A stretch of 39,984 nt of DNA from Burkholderiaceae bacterium (GCA_013360485.1 JABWBN010000012.1:1-39984); one strand, 5' to 3'. Positions 9,501-18,733 are shown, counted from the first letter of the stretch. Made by a program: numbers and translations. The notes: generated by a model not told the origin, from the letters alone.

Positions 9501-12500
9501 CACGGTAGCCGACGAGCCGGCCAGTGAGTGCGCGAGCGCCACGGCCTGATCGCCCACCGCTCGATGCGGTTCGAGAGACCATTCGGCCAGGGCTGTGACC
9601 AACTTGCGCGAGAGTTCGTCGGCCTCGTTGAGGTAGATGTTGAACAGAGGAATGCTGATGCGCAGGTCACCGATGACCTTGACCTGTTCGACATCCTCTT
9701 CGGCAGGGCGCAGGGCTTCGTCACCGCGCAACGCTGCCCCATCGGCGGTGGCAGCCGCTTCTTGTGCCTCAGCAGCGGACGCTGCATCCAGCGCTTCTTC
9801 TTCAGCTGGCACTTGCTCGGATGCGTGCAGGTCAGCCAGATCGGAAGGTTCGGCTGGTTCGATCTCTGGCAGCCCCTCGCCGTTGGTCAGCATCAGGGCC
9901 TGCGACGGTACGGCCGGCGCTGTTGGTGAACTGTGCTCTTCGACTGGAAGCGCGACTGGCGCACCCGCTTCGGACGCTTCTGCCTGGTCGGCACCACCAG
10001 CATCGAGATCCGAGGGAAGCTCGAGCAGGTCGATGACCGGTGCCGACGGTGCTTCCACCGCGTCGGCAGCACTGGCGTCGATGGTTTCGCCGATGTCGAT
10101 GACTTCCACGTCGGGCTGGGCAGTCACGGAGTCGGGCTCGAACAGCGGCTGCACCTCGACAGCCTCGGCGGGTCCGACCTCGGGCAGATCGAGCTCGATG
10201 AGATCGAATGCCGTGTTCTCGTCGACCACGCCTTCGGTCGTCGGTACGACGACTGGCTCTTCGAGCGGCGCACCGCCGGACACGGGCGCAGCACCTGGAT
10301 CCGGCTCTGGCCCAGGACCGCCAATGCCCGGCGAGGGCTCGTCGAAGTCGACGTCCAGCAGCGGTGCCGCCGAAGGCCGGGCATCGGCCGCATCGACAAG
10401 CTCGATATCGGCGGGCAGCGCCAAATCAAACTGCGTATGGACAAACCCATCGCGAGCCGATTCGTCAGGTGCCGGTGAAACAGGCAACTCTGCCGCGGCT
10501 GCCGGGACCGAGTCCTCGGTTCTCAACACCGGAAGTGCCAGTGTGGGCTCGATCGACTCGTACGACGGGCTGGGGGGCACGTCGATCAACGTCGGGACTT
10601 CGGGCTCGACTTCCGGGCGCGGCCAGGCCTGCGTGGGCTCGATGGCATCGTAGGCGGGCACAGATGTGCGCTCCGCTGGCGCCGCCGTCCAGGCCAGAGT
10701 GGGCTCCTCCGCCAACGGCAAAGGCGCTTCGGCCACCGAGGGCAAGCGCAGGTCGAGATCTTCCGCCTGAGGCAGGTCGGGAATCCGTTCGACGAGCGTC
10801 GGAATGACGGGTTCGAGCGACTCGGTGAGTTCAGGCAGATCGAGCAGCAGTGGCTCCGGGTGCGCAACCGCAGCCGCACCAGACTCCACCCATGAGCCGG
10901 AATCGGCCGGCACGACTTCCTGCTCCTGGACAGGCTGGTCGTCCACCGCAGGTACCGCAGGCGACTCGGGCAGCAGGTCCACGGTCTCGGCCAGGGCCGC
11001 AGGCTCCGCAGCGGGTTGCGACTGCGCCAACGCCGCGCCGTCCGTCAGCGCTTCGCCGATCGACAGTCGGCGCCCGTCCAGGCGCAACGCATCGGCACAC
11101 CGTGTCACCGGCTCGTGGCGGAATGCGCCAGCCTGGCCAAGCGCGATGGCGTCGACCCACTGCTCAAAGTGATCGAGCACCTCGGACGAAAAGCCCCGCA
11201 GGTTTCCATCGGCTGGCGCCGAGTCAGCCAGCCGCGCGTTGTAGAGCTGCTCGCAGGCCCATGCCGCTTCGCCGAATTCGCGCAACCCGACCATGCGCGA
11301 ACTGCCCTTGAGCGTGTGGAACGCCCGGCGCACGGTGGTCAACGCAGCCGCATCGCCAGGCCGGTCCTGCAATTCGACCAGCGAGGAACGCGCACCGTCG
11401 ATCACTTCGCGCGCCTCCTCCAGGAAGATCTCGCGCATCTCGAGATCTTCTTCGAGTCCGGTGTCGCCAGGCGCAACAGGCGCGGATGCCGGTGGCACCG
11501 GGCGCACGGGCTCGGGCATCGGCAGCGGCGGTGCCGCGCCCAGGAGCGGCACGGTCAGCTCGGTGATCGACTCGGACAGTCGCCGGGCAGCCTCGTTCAA
11601 GCCGGTACCTTCGTGGGCCAGAGCCGCCTGGGCGCGGTGCGCGGCCTCGGCCAACGCGGGTTCGTCGGCCGCGCGCGCCTGCTGCGACAGCCGCTCCAGG
11701 TCCTGCGTGATGCGTTGCACGTCGGCGTCGGGCTCGGCGCTCGCTGTGACGAGGCTCTGGGCGCGCTCGACCAGCGTGTCGGCGTCGCTGACGGTCAGCG
11801 GGGCCTCGGCCACGTCAGACGCACGCTCTGCACGGGCAACCGTTGCCGTCAGGCGACCCGTCGCTGCATCGAAGCGGAACAACGACTTCGCCATGCTCGG
11901 CTGGACACTGACCATGTCGATCAGGAAGCTCAGCGCGCCCAGGTTGTCGGCGAGTTGGTTGAACGCATGCAGCGGTGCGCCACGCTCGGCGTCAATCTCG
12001 GTATTGGCCAGTGCGTCGACGTCGTCGCGCATGCGCACGACGGCCTGGGAAGCCTGGTCGAGACCCAGCACGGACAGCACGCCACGCATCGCCGACAGCT
12101 GTGCCGGCACAGGAATGAGCAGTTCGCGGCGCGTCGGGCTGCGGAAGTACTGGTCGATCTGCTTCTCGACATCCGACAACGAACTGCGCAACTCCTGGAC
12201 AACGCTGCCCATGGTCTGCCGGTCGGACACCCGCCGGTAGAGCTCCTCCATCCAGCGCTCCAGCGCACCAGGGTCGCGGCCCATACGGACGTCATCGATG
12301 CGTTGGGCCAGCCTCTGCACGCGCTGGGCCATTTCGGGGTGGTCGAAGTCTCCGTCTTCGAGCGAGGCATCCAGGTAAAGCAGGGCCGTCGCCACTTCCA
12401 TGGCCAAGTCGGGGCCAGGCTCGCGCCCGGACTGCAGCGTTTGTGCCGCTGCTGCCTGCAGGGCGCGCGACAGCACCTCGCCTTCGGCGTACAGGCGCTG

Positions 12501-13571
12501 CAGCGAGTCACCTACCAGCGCGAACGGCTCATTCAGCCCCGGCAGGCGCGCCATTTCGCCAGCGGCCACTGCGGACCAACACTCCTTGGCTGCGGCCACC
12601 CGCTTGCGGGCCTGGGTGACCCAGGCCGGGTCGAACCGACCGAGACTCGGCACCTCGTAGTCGACCGGTGGCTCGACAGTCAGCTCATATGCGGCGCGCA
12701 CGGCCTGCAGCCGCGGCCCCATCGGCTGCGAGCCATCGGCGCGCGCCTGGGCGCAGAAGAACAGCAGGTCGTGCGCCAGCCGATCCGACGGCTCGGACTG
12801 GCGGCCGGCGCGCATCTGCGCCAGCAGGCGCGAGGCGACGCGCTTGCCGTAGACATCGATCGGAACGCAGCCATCGGCAACGCCCTCGAAGTAGGCTGCG
12901 GCCAAGTTCCAAAGCGTCGACTGGTGCGCGTCGGCACCGCAACCCAGGCTGGCAAAGATCGCGCTCATGCGCCGTGCAGCTGTCGGCGCACCGCCTCGCA
13001 TCAGCGGCAGCAGTTGGGCCTCGACCTCCGTGATGGCCGAGGCATCGGCCTCGCACGCGAGAGCCTGTGGATCGGCCGGCACCTCCCGCCACTGCCACTC
13101 GCGTGCCCAGAGATCGGCCGGATGGATGCGGGAGGCACCCGCCAACTCCTGGAGGGCGCGGTACTGGGCGAACATTGCCAGCGTGGCCACCGGCTTGCCT
13201 GCAAGGCGTCTTCCCAGATAGTCGAGCAGGGCGAACGATCCCTGCTCGATGGTGCGCACCGCCGCTGGCGTGATCAATTTCGGCTTGGCCGCCATGCGCA
13301 CCAGCGCCGCCTCGGCCGCACGCAATGGCTGTGCCGCAACACCCAGACCCACGAGTTCAAGGGCCCCCACGCTCTGGTGCACCTGCGTGCGCGCCTGTCG
13401 AAGGATGGCCGGATCCACGCCTTCGACATCGGATGCGCCTGCGGCCTCGGCCTCCTTGAGGTAGCGATACAGCGCCTTGTGCGCCGCTTCGAGAGAGCGC
13501 CGCAACTCGTCGTACACCCACGACAGGGTGCTGAGGTCTTCGGTGGCGGCGGTATGCAGCGTGGGCGACAT
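6576..13571 (-). CDS. chpA: ChpA/PilL-type hybrid histidine kinase of the type IV pilus chemotaxis system
   Basis: A 2331-residue cytoplasmic CheA-CheY hybrid comparable to Pseudomonas ChpA. Phosphotransfer-like sites are visible at H65 (VHQSVGALELVG), H752 (HTLKGSSRMVG), H1348 (HSLAGSSATVG) and H1542 (HTLKGGARLAG). A degenerate site at S493 (SAMRGVLSVLGL) has serine where histidine is expected. Residues about 830-1300 are an acidic, proline-rich linker with two copies of a Y[DE][AS]IEPT motif (Y974, Y1004). The ATPase part has the N box LLRNSVAHGIE near residue 1905, then DDGAGL and GRGVGMDVV. A CheW-like domain follows, then a receiver domain with phospho-acceptor D2258 (LTDIEMPRMDG). It should receive signals from PilJ via PilI and phosphorylate PilG and PilH to control pilus extension and retraction. 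It begins 19 nt after pilJ. Confidence 0.95.
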   Translation of the reverse strand: MSPTLHTAATEDLSTLSWVYDELRRSLEAAHKALYRYLKEAEAAGASDVEGVDPAILRQARTQVHQSVGALELVGLGVAAQPLRAAEAALVRMAAKPKLITPAAVRTIEQGSFALLDYLGRRLAGKPVATLAMFAQYRALQELAGASRIHPADLWAREWQWREVPADPQALACEADASAITEVEAQLLPLMRGGAPTAARRMSAIFASLGCGADAHQSTLWNLAAAYFEGVADGCVPIDVYGKRVASRLLAQMRAGRQSEPSDRLAHDLLFFCAQARADGSQPMGPRLQAVRAAYELTVEPPVDYEVPSLGRFDPAWVTQARKRVAAAKECWSAVAAGEMARLPGLNEPFALVGDSLQRLYAEGEVLSRALQAAAAQTLQSGREPGPDLAMEVATALLYLDASLEDGDFDHPEMAQRVQRLAQRIDDVRMGRDPGALERWMEELYRRVSDRQTMGSVVQELRSSLSDVEKQIDQYFRSPTRRELLIPVPAQLSAMRGVLSVLGLDQASQAVVRMRDDVDALANTEIDAERGAPLHAFNQLADNLGALSFLIDMVSVQPSMAKSLFRFDAATGRLTATVARAERASDVAEAPLTVSDADTLVERAQSLVTASAEPDADVQRITQDLERLSQQARAADEPALAEAAHRAQAALAHEGTGLNEAARRLSESITELTVPLLGAAPPLPMPEPVRPVPPASAPVAPGDTGLEEDLEMREIFLEEAREVIDGARSSLVELQDRPGDAAALTTVRRAFHTLKGSSRMVGLREFGEAAWACEQLYNARLADSAPADGNLRGFSSEVLDHFEQWVDAIALGQAGAFRHEPVTRCADALRLDGRRLSIGEALTDGAALAQSQPAAEPAALAETVDLLPESPAVPAVDDQPVQEQEVVPADSGSWVESGAAAVAHPEPLLLDLPELTESLEPVIPTLVERIPDLPQAEDLDLRLPSVAEAPLPLAEEPTLAWTAAPAERTSVPAYDAIEPTQAWPRPEVEPEVPTLIDVPPSPSYESIEPTLALPVLRTEDSVPAAAAELPVSPAPDESARDGFVHTQFDLALPADIELVDAADARPSAAPLLDVDFDEPSPGIGGPGPEPDPGAAPVSGGAPLEEPVVVPTTEGVVDENTAFDLIELDLPEVGPAEAVEVQPLFEPDSVTAQPDVEVIDIGETIDASAADAVEAPSAPVIDLLELPSDLDAGGADQAEASEAGAPVALPVEEHSSPTAPAVPSQALMLTNGEGLPEIEPAEPSDLADLHASEQVPAEEEALDAASAAEAQEAAATADGAALRGDEALRPAEEDVEQVKVIGDLRISIPLFNIYLNEADELSRKLVTALAEWSLEPHRAVGDQAVALAHSLAGSSATVGYLGLSHLARSLEHCLLRSHDRGHARGDESTLFPAVADEIRRLLHQFAAGFLKPADADLVERLAAVEHAPSEPVTGLEDAAERAPEPTSVLGGIIPTAFGDLGQPALMPFTPLAPTEPERATTVRVDALDSDEDIDAVDAIDDELFPIFEEEGQELIPQLQARLRDWMRRPGEPGAAAACMRTLHTLKGGARLAGAMRLGEMAHRLETAIEHLLANGDPTADAIEPLVVRADVIEAQFDALRRGEPAPSHPAAAATLDLGPATEPGALDAAPEWTASQHGELDELARAAEPLPLAAVAAQLQTAGAHVEPEAAADSAAPSSQPTPAPEPIVVREIDWSRFDRAAVAAAAGDAPRGTAAAHAATVRVRAPLLDRLVNHAGEVSITRSRIESDVGQIKTALSDLTDNLERLRAQLRDIELQAETQIGSRMEAARAAALQFDPLEMDRFTRFQELTRMMAESVNDVATVQRGLQRTLQSAEDELAVQSRLTRDMQEDLLRTRMVEFESQSERLYRVVRQAAKETGKQVRLDIVGGSIEVDRGVLDRMTGSFEHLLRNSVAHGIESPQARQEAGKDPVGSIVISVSQEGNEVGVDFRDDGAGLNLQRIRERGVAMGLLAADAPATDAELAAIIFHSGFSTAESVTGLAGRGVGMDVVRADVNAMGGRIETATAAGQGTSFKLVLPLTTAVTQVVMLRCAGLTVAVPSTLVEIVRRMPVAELDAAYRQGTVHWAEHDVPFFWLGALLQGTPLGHATGKTAPVVVIRSAAQRVVLHVDEVIGNQEVVVKNLGPQLSRLPGLTGMTLLPSGQPALIYNPVALATLYGATARAATVSALEAARREQEQQVQQEEAVQAPLVLVVDDSLTVRRVTQRLLQREGYRVSLAKDGLEGLERLADELPAVVLTDIEMPRMDGFDLVRNMRVDERLNKLPIIMITSRIAQKHRDYAAELGVNHYLGKPFAEEELLALVANYARVAVPA

Positions 13572-13590
13572 GGTGGGGACGTTCGCCGAA

Positions 13591-15927
13591 TCAGGCGATC
13601 TTGAACCGGGCCACCGACTGCTTCAGCTCTTCGGCCGAGCGGGACAGTTCGCGCACCATCTGCGCGGTCGACCGCGTGCCCTCTCCAGTCTGTTCGGTCA
13701 CGGCAAAGATGTGCTGGATGTTGCTCGCCACAACGTTGGCCGAATCGGCTTCACGCAACGCCTGGGACGAAATGCTCTCGATCAGCTCGGCCAGTTGCCG
13801 CGTGACTCGGTCGATGTCGCCCAGCGCCGAGCCGGCCGCGTCGGACAGTCGTGCCCCGTCGACCACGCCTTGCGTGGAGCGCGCCATGGCCGCGACCGCA
13901 TCCTGCGTGTCGGTCTGAATGGTCTTCACCAGTGCCGAGATCTGGCGCGTGGCGTCGGCAGAACGTTCAGCCAGACGCTGCACTTCCTCGGCAACCACCG
14001 AGAAGCCCCGCCCCGCTTCGCCGGCTGACGCCGCCTGGATGGCGGCGTTCAAGGCCAGCACGTTGGTCTGCTCGGTAATGTCGGAAATCAGCTCGGTGAT
14101 TTCACCGATCTCCTGCGACGATTCGCCCAGTCGCTTGATCCGCTTCGAGGTCTCCTGGATCTGGTCGCGGATCGCGTTCATACCGCCGATGGAGTTCTGC
14201 ACCGCCGTCAGGCCGGACTCGGCTGCCTCCAGTGAGCGTCGGGCCACATGGGCCGACTGCTGCGCCTGCGCCGACACTTCGTTGATTCGAGCCGCCATCT
14301 GCAGCACCGATTCACCGGTCTCGCGAATCTCGCGCAGCTGTTCGTCGGATGCCGCGAGCAGTTCGGTCGACGTCGTCTCGACCTGCTGGGTGGTCTCGGT
14401 CACCCGGCTCACCGTGCCCTGCACCTGCGACACCAGGTTGCGCAGCTCTTCCACCGTGTAGTTCACCGAGTCGGCGATGGCACCGGTGATGTCCTCGGTC
14501 ACGGTGGCCTGCTGGGTCAGGTCGCCCTCGGCCACCGCCTGCAGCTCGTTCATCAACCGCAAGATGGCCGCCTGGTTGGCGTCGTTCACGCGCTTGGCTT
14601 CCTGCTCCTGGCGCTCGGCCTCCTGTCGCTGCGCTTCGGCCAGCAGAGCACGCTGCCCCTGGTCCTGCACATACAGGCGCAGGAAGCCCAGACCACCGGC
14701 CACCAACAGGACCGCTGCAGCCAGGATGCCTGCCACGTGGATGGCACCGATGCCGCCGGCGTTGGCCAGACGCTCCTGCACGGCCTCGAGACCCTTGCGC
14801 AGCGGCTCACTGTCCTGCACCACGGCCACCTGCGCTTCACGAGCAGTCACCAGACCCTGCAGGTTGCCAAGAATGGCGCTGGCCTGGGTGCGTGTCTCTT
14901 CGTACTGCTTCACCAGCAGTTGCAGTTGCTCTTTGGTCTGGGGGTCGCGCGTCGGCGGCAGGCGCAGCTCCGGATTTCCGTTGAGCAGACCTTCGGCTAT
15001 CTCACGGAACGAGTTCAAGTCTTTTCCGAGCAGGAACACAGCCTCGGGACTGACCCCCTCCATGGTCAGGAATTCGTTGGCGCTCTTGCCGATGCGCTGG
15101 GTCAGCATCACGAGCTGGCCGGACGCCGACAACTCGGCCGGACTGGCGTTCTGCTGCAGCTTCAGGGAGGAAATCGTCTCGGCGGTCTCCAGCAGGTCCG
15201 ACGACTGCCGGTTGATGGTGCGCAGCGCCTCGCCCACCTGCGTCAGCGTCTTTTGCTGGCCCAGCACGTGATTCGCGCTCTTTTCCGCGCGGTCGATCAG
15301 GGGCAACAGCGGTTCGACCGAGTCCTGCACCGCACCAGGTACGGCCTGTATGTCGGCACCGCCCGCCTTCAGGGCGCGCACGTTCGCCGCCAGCACCGCT
15401 GCGGACTCCTTCACTTCCGGGAACGCCTGTGCGCTGCCCACCAGCGCCTGCGACACGGCCTTGGCCAAACGCTGCGACTGCATCAGCGCCTGGCCAGTGG
15501 CGCCCACCTGCGCCGCATTGCGGCTCGCGCCCAACAGTGCCGCGCCGACGGAACCTGCCAACACGACCACGCCGACGATGATGAGGCCGAACAGGATGCG
15601 CTGCTGTTCGGGCAATGGCCGGTCGCCGATCAAAGGCAGCGCCGCAGCAGCCACCGGCGCCCCGTCGGCACCCGCGGTCAGGCGCGACTCGGCGAAGTCC
15701 TGCGCCAGCTCCGACGGAGCGGCTTCGGAGATGATGGACGAATCCGCAGCGGCTGGCAGCGCATTCATGTCCAGCGTCACATGCCCGTGACGATGGCTGG
15801 TGTCGGGATTGGGGTCGTCCGCGCCACCCCCGTCGGCCGCCGCCTGCAACTCATCGAAGCCTCGCGGTGCCTGGGGCTGTTCCCCCGTGTTCCAGCCCTT
15901 GCCCTTGAGTTTGTCCAGGAAGCCCAT
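13591..15927 (-). CDS. pilJ: Type IV pilus methyl-accepting chemotaxis protein PilJ
   Basis: A 778-residue transmembrane chemoreceptor. A ~110-residue cytoplasmic N-terminal region is followed by a first membrane helix (about 111-132), a periplasmic helical PilJ-type sensor region, a second membrane helix (about 394-415), a HAMP-like segment, and a long coiled-coil signalling domain. The highly conserved hairpin tip ([17 protein letters not shown], around residue 620) contacts the CheW/CheA pair. The N-terminal extension before TM1 is longer than in ordinary MCPs. The ATG at 15927 has GAGGA 8 nt upstream. It lies between pilI and the kinase gene in the conserved order, so it is the receptor of the Pil-Chp array that regulates twitching motility. 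Confidence 0.95.
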   Translation of the reverse strand: MGFLDKLKGKGWNTGEQPQAPRGFDELQAAADGGGADDPNPDTSHRHGHVTLDMNALPAAADSSIISEAAPSELAQDFAESRLTAGADGAPVAAAALPLIGDRPLPEQQRILFGLIIVGVVVLAGSVGAALLGASRNAAQVGATGQALMQSQRLAKAVSQALVGSAQAFPEVKESAAVLAANVRALKAGGADIQAVPGAVQDSVEPLLPLIDRAEKSANHVLGQQKTLTQVGEALRTINRQSSDLLETAETISSLKLQQNASPAELSASGQLVMLTQRIGKSANEFLTMEGVSPEAVFLLGKDLNSFREIAEGLLNGNPELRLPPTRDPQTKEQLQLLVKQYEETRTQASAILGNLQGLVTAREAQVAVVQDSEPLRKGLEAVQERLANAGGIGAIHVAGILAAAVLLVAGGLGFLRLYVQDQGQRALLAEAQRQEAERQEQEAKRVNDANQAAILRLMNELQAVAEGDLTQQATVTEDITGAIADSVNYTVEELRNLVSQVQGTVSRVTETTQQVETTSTELLAASDEQLREIRETGESVLQMAARINEVSAQAQQSAHVARRSLEAAESGLTAVQNSIGGMNAIRDQIQETSKRIKRLGESSQEIGEITELISDITEQTNVLALNAAIQAASAGEAGRGFSVVAEEVQRLAERSADATRQISALVKTIQTDTQDAVAAMARSTQGVVDGARLSDAAGSALGDIDRVTRQLAELIESISSQALREADSANVVASNIQHIFAVTEQTGEGTRSTAQMVRELSRSAEELKQSVARFKIA

Positions 15928-15991
15928 GACGTTTCCTCTTCGTTCTGCTCACGTGCCGCAGGGCATGTGACGTGCTTCGGTGCCAGCCAAC

Positions 15992-16519
15992 TCAGCCGGC
16001 AATACCCAGAAATTGCTGTTGCCCGGCCAATTCGGCCAGACCGATTTCCTGCCACACCTTGCCCCGTGCATCTGCCCAACGATGAGCGGCGAACGAAGGG
16101 CGCTGCGAGCTGTCGCCATCGTCGCGCACCATGTCGGCCGCGTGACGCAAACCGTCCAGGCGATCGACCAGCAGCGCGCAGTTCATACCCAGGGCGGCGT
16201 TGAGCGCCACCAAGCGTCCCTGTTCACGTGCCGCGCCTTCTGGCGCATGCGTCCGCAGACCCAGGAAACCAGCGAGGTCGACCACGGCGTACAGGCCGCC
16301 GCGCAGGTTGGACACACCCATCATCCAGGAGTGCGTATGCGGCACCGGCACGACTGCGGCGAGATCAAAGATCTCCCCAGCCTGCTGCAAGGGAAACAAC
16401 ACGCCCTGGCCGGCGCAGTCGACAGCCAGCCAGGACTGGCCCGGCTGCTCGGTGCGCACCGCTTGCATGCGGGCGGCCAGGCGATTCTGGAGTTCGCGCA
16501 GTGCTTCCTTGTTGGCCAT
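15992..16519 (-). CDS. pilI: CheW-like coupling protein PilI
   Basis: A 175-residue CheW-domain protein that couples the PilJ receptor to the Chp kinase. It shows the CheW pattern: VLFPLQQAGEIFDLAAVVPVP, then a WMMGVSNLRGGLYAVVDLAGFLG segment (split here by WMMG and VVDLAGF motifs), and a C-terminal strand set ending EIGLAELAGQQQFLGIAG. It is soluble, with no membrane segment. Spacing is 27 nt after pilH and 64 nt before pilJ, so it sits inside the operon. Assignment as PilI rests on position as well as the domain. Confidence 0.92.
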   Translation of the reverse strand: MANKEALRELQNRLAARMQAVRTEQPGQSWLAVDCAGQGVLFPLQQAGEIFDLAAVVPVPHTHSWMMGVSNLRGGLYAVVDLAGFLGLRTHAPEGAAREQGRLVALNAALGMNCALLVDRLDGLRHAADMVRDDGDSSQRPSFAAHRWADARGKVWQEIGLAELAGQQQFLGIAG

Positions 16520-16546
16520 GTCGTCGGTGCGCCGGGCGGGCGATCG

Positions 16547-16912
16547 TCAGTCGAACTGCTTGATCTTGGCGATCAACTCGTCGGCCACCACAGGCTTGAC
16601 GACGTAGTCCTTGGCGCCCTGGCGCATGCCCCAGACGCGGTCGGTTTCCTGATTCTTGCTCGTGCACATGATCACCGGGATTGCGCTGAACCGCGGGTCA
16701 CGCGTGATCGCACGGGTCAATTGGAACCCGTTCTGCCCAGGCATCACCACGTCCATCAGGATGAGATCGGGTTTGTCTTCCTCGAGCCGGCGCATCGCAT
16801 CCTCACCGCCTTCGGCGGTGCGCACGCTGTAGCCGCGCTTGGTAAGCAGCTCGGACAGGAAGTGGAGCTCAGTTTTGGAATCGTCGACCAACAAGATCTT
16901 TTGTACAGGCAT
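16547..16912 (-). CDS. pilH: Twitching-motility response regulator PilH
   Basis: A 121-residue stand-alone CheY-like receiver. The acidic pocket is D10/D11 (LLVDDSKTE), the phospho-acceptor is D54 ([13 protein letters not shown]), the switch residue is T84 and the conserved lysine is K107 (YVVKPV). It has no output domain. In Pseudomonas PilH acts with PilG to set pilus extension versus retraction. The ATG has a GGGGAG ribosome-binding site 7-8 nt upstream. It is the second gene of the cluster. Confidence 0.93.
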   Translation of the reverse strand: MPVQKILLVDDSKTELHFLSELLTKRGYSVRTAEGGEDAMRRLEEDKPDLILMDVVMPGQNGFQLTRAITRDPRFSAIPVIMCTSKNQETDRVWGMRQGAKDYVVKPVVADELIAKIKQFD

Positions 16913-16950
16913 GTCAGCTCTCCCCCGCTACTACCGGAAAAGGCGGGTGC

Positions 16951-17379
16951 TCAGGATTGTGGATGATGCGCCGCACCGGCAGCGCCGCTGAACTGCTGGA
17001 CGGCCTTCAAGAGCTGGTCTTTCGTGAAAGGCTTGGTAAGGTAATCCTCTGAACCGACCATGCGCCCGCGCGCTTTGTCGAACAGACCGTCCTTGGACGA
17101 CAGCATGATCACGGGCACATGTGCGAAGCGCGGATTGCGCTTGATGATCGCGCAGGTCTGGTAACCATCCAAGCGCGGCATGAGGATGTCGCAGAAGATC
17201 AACTGCGGGTCGTGGTCGTTGATCTTGGCCAGGGCGTCGAAGCCGTCCTCGGCCAACAGCACCTCGTGGCCGCCCTGGCGCAGGAAGATCTCGGCGCTGC
17301 GCCGTATCGTGTTGCTGTCGTCGATGACCAGCACGCGGGTTCCGGCAGCGGGCACGGCGTCGACTACTGGAAGATCCAC
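16951..17379 (-). CDS. pilG: Twitching-motility response regulator PilG
   Basis: CheY-like receiver of 142 residues from a GTG at 17379. Motifs: VLVIDDSNTIRRSAEIFL with the acidic pair D20/D21, phospho-acceptor D64 (LIFCDILMPRLDG), MLSSKDGLFDKARG and K117 (YLTKPF). These match PilG, the regulator that promotes pilus extension through the assembly ATPase. The frame is open upstream to 17484, but that would run towards the rubredoxin gene and the extra residues look unlike the family. The GTG is preceded by AAGGAG with an 8-nt spacer, so it is preferred. First gene of the pilGHIJ-chpA run, 67 nt after rubredoxin. Confidence 0.92.
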   Translation of the reverse strand: MDLPVVDAVPAAGTRVLVIDDSNTIRRSAEIFLRQGGHEVLLAEDGFDALAKINDHDPQLIFCDILMPRLDGYQTCAIIKRNPRFAHVPVIMLSSKDGLFDKARGRMVGSEDYLTKPFTKDQLLKAVQQFSGAAGAAHHPQS

Positions 17380-17446
17380 CCTCGGTGCTCCTTGGCGGCG
17401 TAACGGGTCATGATGCGCGATCGGTCCCGGGCCTCGTTGCCGCGGA

Positions 17447-17632
17447 TCAGACAGGCACCATCTCGAAGTCCTCCTTGCGTGCACCGCATTCGGGACATGT
17501 CCAGTTCATCGGGACATCGGCCCATCGCGTGCCGGGAGGAATACCATGATCGGGGTCGCCTGCGGCTTCGTCATAGATCCAGCCGCAGATCAGGCACATC
17601 CAGGTGCGCGATTCGGTCACGGGACGGGTCAT
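17447..17632 (-). CDS. rubA: Rubredoxin
   Basis: A 61-residue one-iron electron carrier. The four iron ligands are C13 and C16 (MCLICGWIYDEAAG) and C46 and C49 (NWTCPECGARKEDFE). Length and spacing match typical rubredoxins with a short N-terminal extension. The frame is open far upstream, antisense to the ThiD-like gene, but the ATG at 17632 is the only start giving a family-sized protein. It is divergent from the ThiD-like gene (147-bp gap) and upstream of pilG on the same strand, a placement seen often in Burkholderiales. Its redox partner is not encoded here. Confidence 0.95.
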   Translation of the reverse strand: MTRPVTESRTWMCLICGWIYDEAAGDPDHGIPPGTRWADVPMNWTCPECGARKEDFEMVPV

Positions 17633-17779
17633 ATCACTACAATGAAGCAAACATTTTAGCCACGCGAGTTCCCGAAAACACAAGGACTCGTAGGCACATA
17701 CGCAACATTCTTCAATTCTTTCTCGAGGTTGGCGTGAAGCCTGCACGGCAGCCCCCGGGGAACCACTGACTCGCGATCC
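17633..17779. promoter_or_regulatory. Divergent promoter region between rubredoxin and the ThiD-like gene
   Basis: 147 bp between divergent start codons, AT-richer than its surroundings at the rubredoxin side. On the minus strand a TAAAAT box lies about 20 nt before the rubredoxin ATG, and a TGTAGT box sits 6 nt before it. No convincing -35 partner is seen at ideal spacing. The region must hold the promoter for rubredoxin, and possibly for the pil-chp run, and one for the thiD-like run. Confidence 0.45.
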
Positions 17780-18733
17780 ATGAACCCAGAAGCCCCCGCC
17801 GGCATGGCCGGCGAAGCCGAAGCGCCGGAATCCCCGGCACCGGCGTGCGTGATGTGCTTCAACGCGGCCGACCCCACCGGCGCAGGCGGACTGCCAGGCG
17901 ACATCGCGACCCTGGCCGCCATGGGCGCGCATGCCCTGCCGGTCACCACTGCCATCTTGCTGCGCGATTCGGCCGAAATCTTCGACCAGCATGCGCTCGA
18001 CCCCGACGTCGTGGTGGAGCAGGCCCGCACGGTGCTGGAGGACATCACGGTCACGGGCTGGAAGGTCGGCTTCCTGGGCAGCGCCGAGGGGGTCAGCGCG
18101 GTGGCCGAAATCCTGTCGGACTACCCGGACGTTCCTCTGGTGTCGTATCTGCCCAACCTGGGCTGGCTCGACGACGACACGGCCCAGCCCTACCTCGAGG
18201 CCTTCAAGGAGCTGATCCTCCCGGCCACCGAGGTTCTGGTGGGCAGCCACAAGACGCTCACCGACTTTCTGCTGCCCGACTGGGACAGCGAGCGGCCCCC
18301 CTCGGCTCGCGAACTGGCGGTGGCCGCCGGCGAGCGGGGCACCCGTTACGTGCTGGTAACGGGCATCCACCTCAGTTCGAAGGGCGCCGAACAGTTCATC
18401 GACAACGTGCTCGCATCGCCGCAGGGCGCCCTGACCGGCGAGAAGTTCGAGATGTTCGACACTTCGTTCGTGGGCGCCGGCGACACGCTGTCTGCCGCCC
18501 TGGCTGCCCTGCTGGCCAGTGGCGGCGAGTTGCACGCGGCCGTGGGTGAAGCACTCGCGTTCATGGACCAGAGCCTGGACGCCGGATTCCGCCCCGGCAT
18601 GGGCAGCGTCATGCCCGACCGCTTTTTCTGGGCAGTTCCGCCAGCGGAAGATGAGTCCGATGCCACGGCCGCCCCCGATGCCCCCGCCACTGAAGAACCA
18701 CCGACCAAGTCCCCTGCTCGCCGTGTCCACTAA
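17780..18733 (+). CDS. ThiD-like (hydroxymethylpyrimidine kinase family) protein, divergent
   Basis: Ribokinase-fold kinase of the PfkB/ThiD type, 317 residues. The N-terminal motif reads [20 protein letters not shown] (about residues 27-46) and the catalytic anion-hole motif [11 protein letters not shown] is intact near residue 235, so it is probably an active ATP-dependent kinase. True ThiD enzymes carry an ITALxAQNT segment whose glutamine contacts hydroxymethylpyrimidine; here the equivalent is TTAILLRDS, so the substrate may differ. It also has a ~20-residue N-terminal and a ~40-residue Pro/Ala/Glu-rich C-terminal extension. No other thiamine gene is nearby. It is coupled to hemL (11-nt overlap). 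Family membership is firm; the HMP kinase role is not. Confidence 0.85.
   Translation: MNPEAPAGMAGEAEAPESPAPACVMCFNAADPTGAGGLPGDIATLAAMGAHALPVTTAILLRDSAEIFDQHALDPDVVVEQARTVLEDITVTGWKVGFLGSAEGVSAVAEILSDYPDVPLVSYLPNLGWLDDDTAQPYLEAFKELILPATEVLVGSHKTLTDFLLPDWDSERPPSARELAVAAGERGTRYVLVTGIHLSSKGAEQFIDNVLASPQGALTGEKFEMFDTSFVGAGDTLSAALAALLASGGELHAAVGEALAFMDQSLDAGFRPGMGSVMPDRFFWAVPPAEDESDATAAPDAPATEEPPTKSPARRVH

Noticed and set aside
11016-13604. An 862-codon open frame antisense to the 5' half of the Chp kinase gene
   Set aside because: Same cause; it is low-complexity, Arg/His/Gln-rich, and the opposite strand encodes clear HPt domains.
17380-17484. N-terminal extension of PilG
   Set aside because: The GTG at 17379 has a well-placed AAGGAG and yields the normal receiver length; the extension is not family-like.
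17447-18730. A 427-residue version of rubredoxin
   Set aside because: Only the last 61 residues are rubredoxin; the rest is antisense to the ThiD-like gene.
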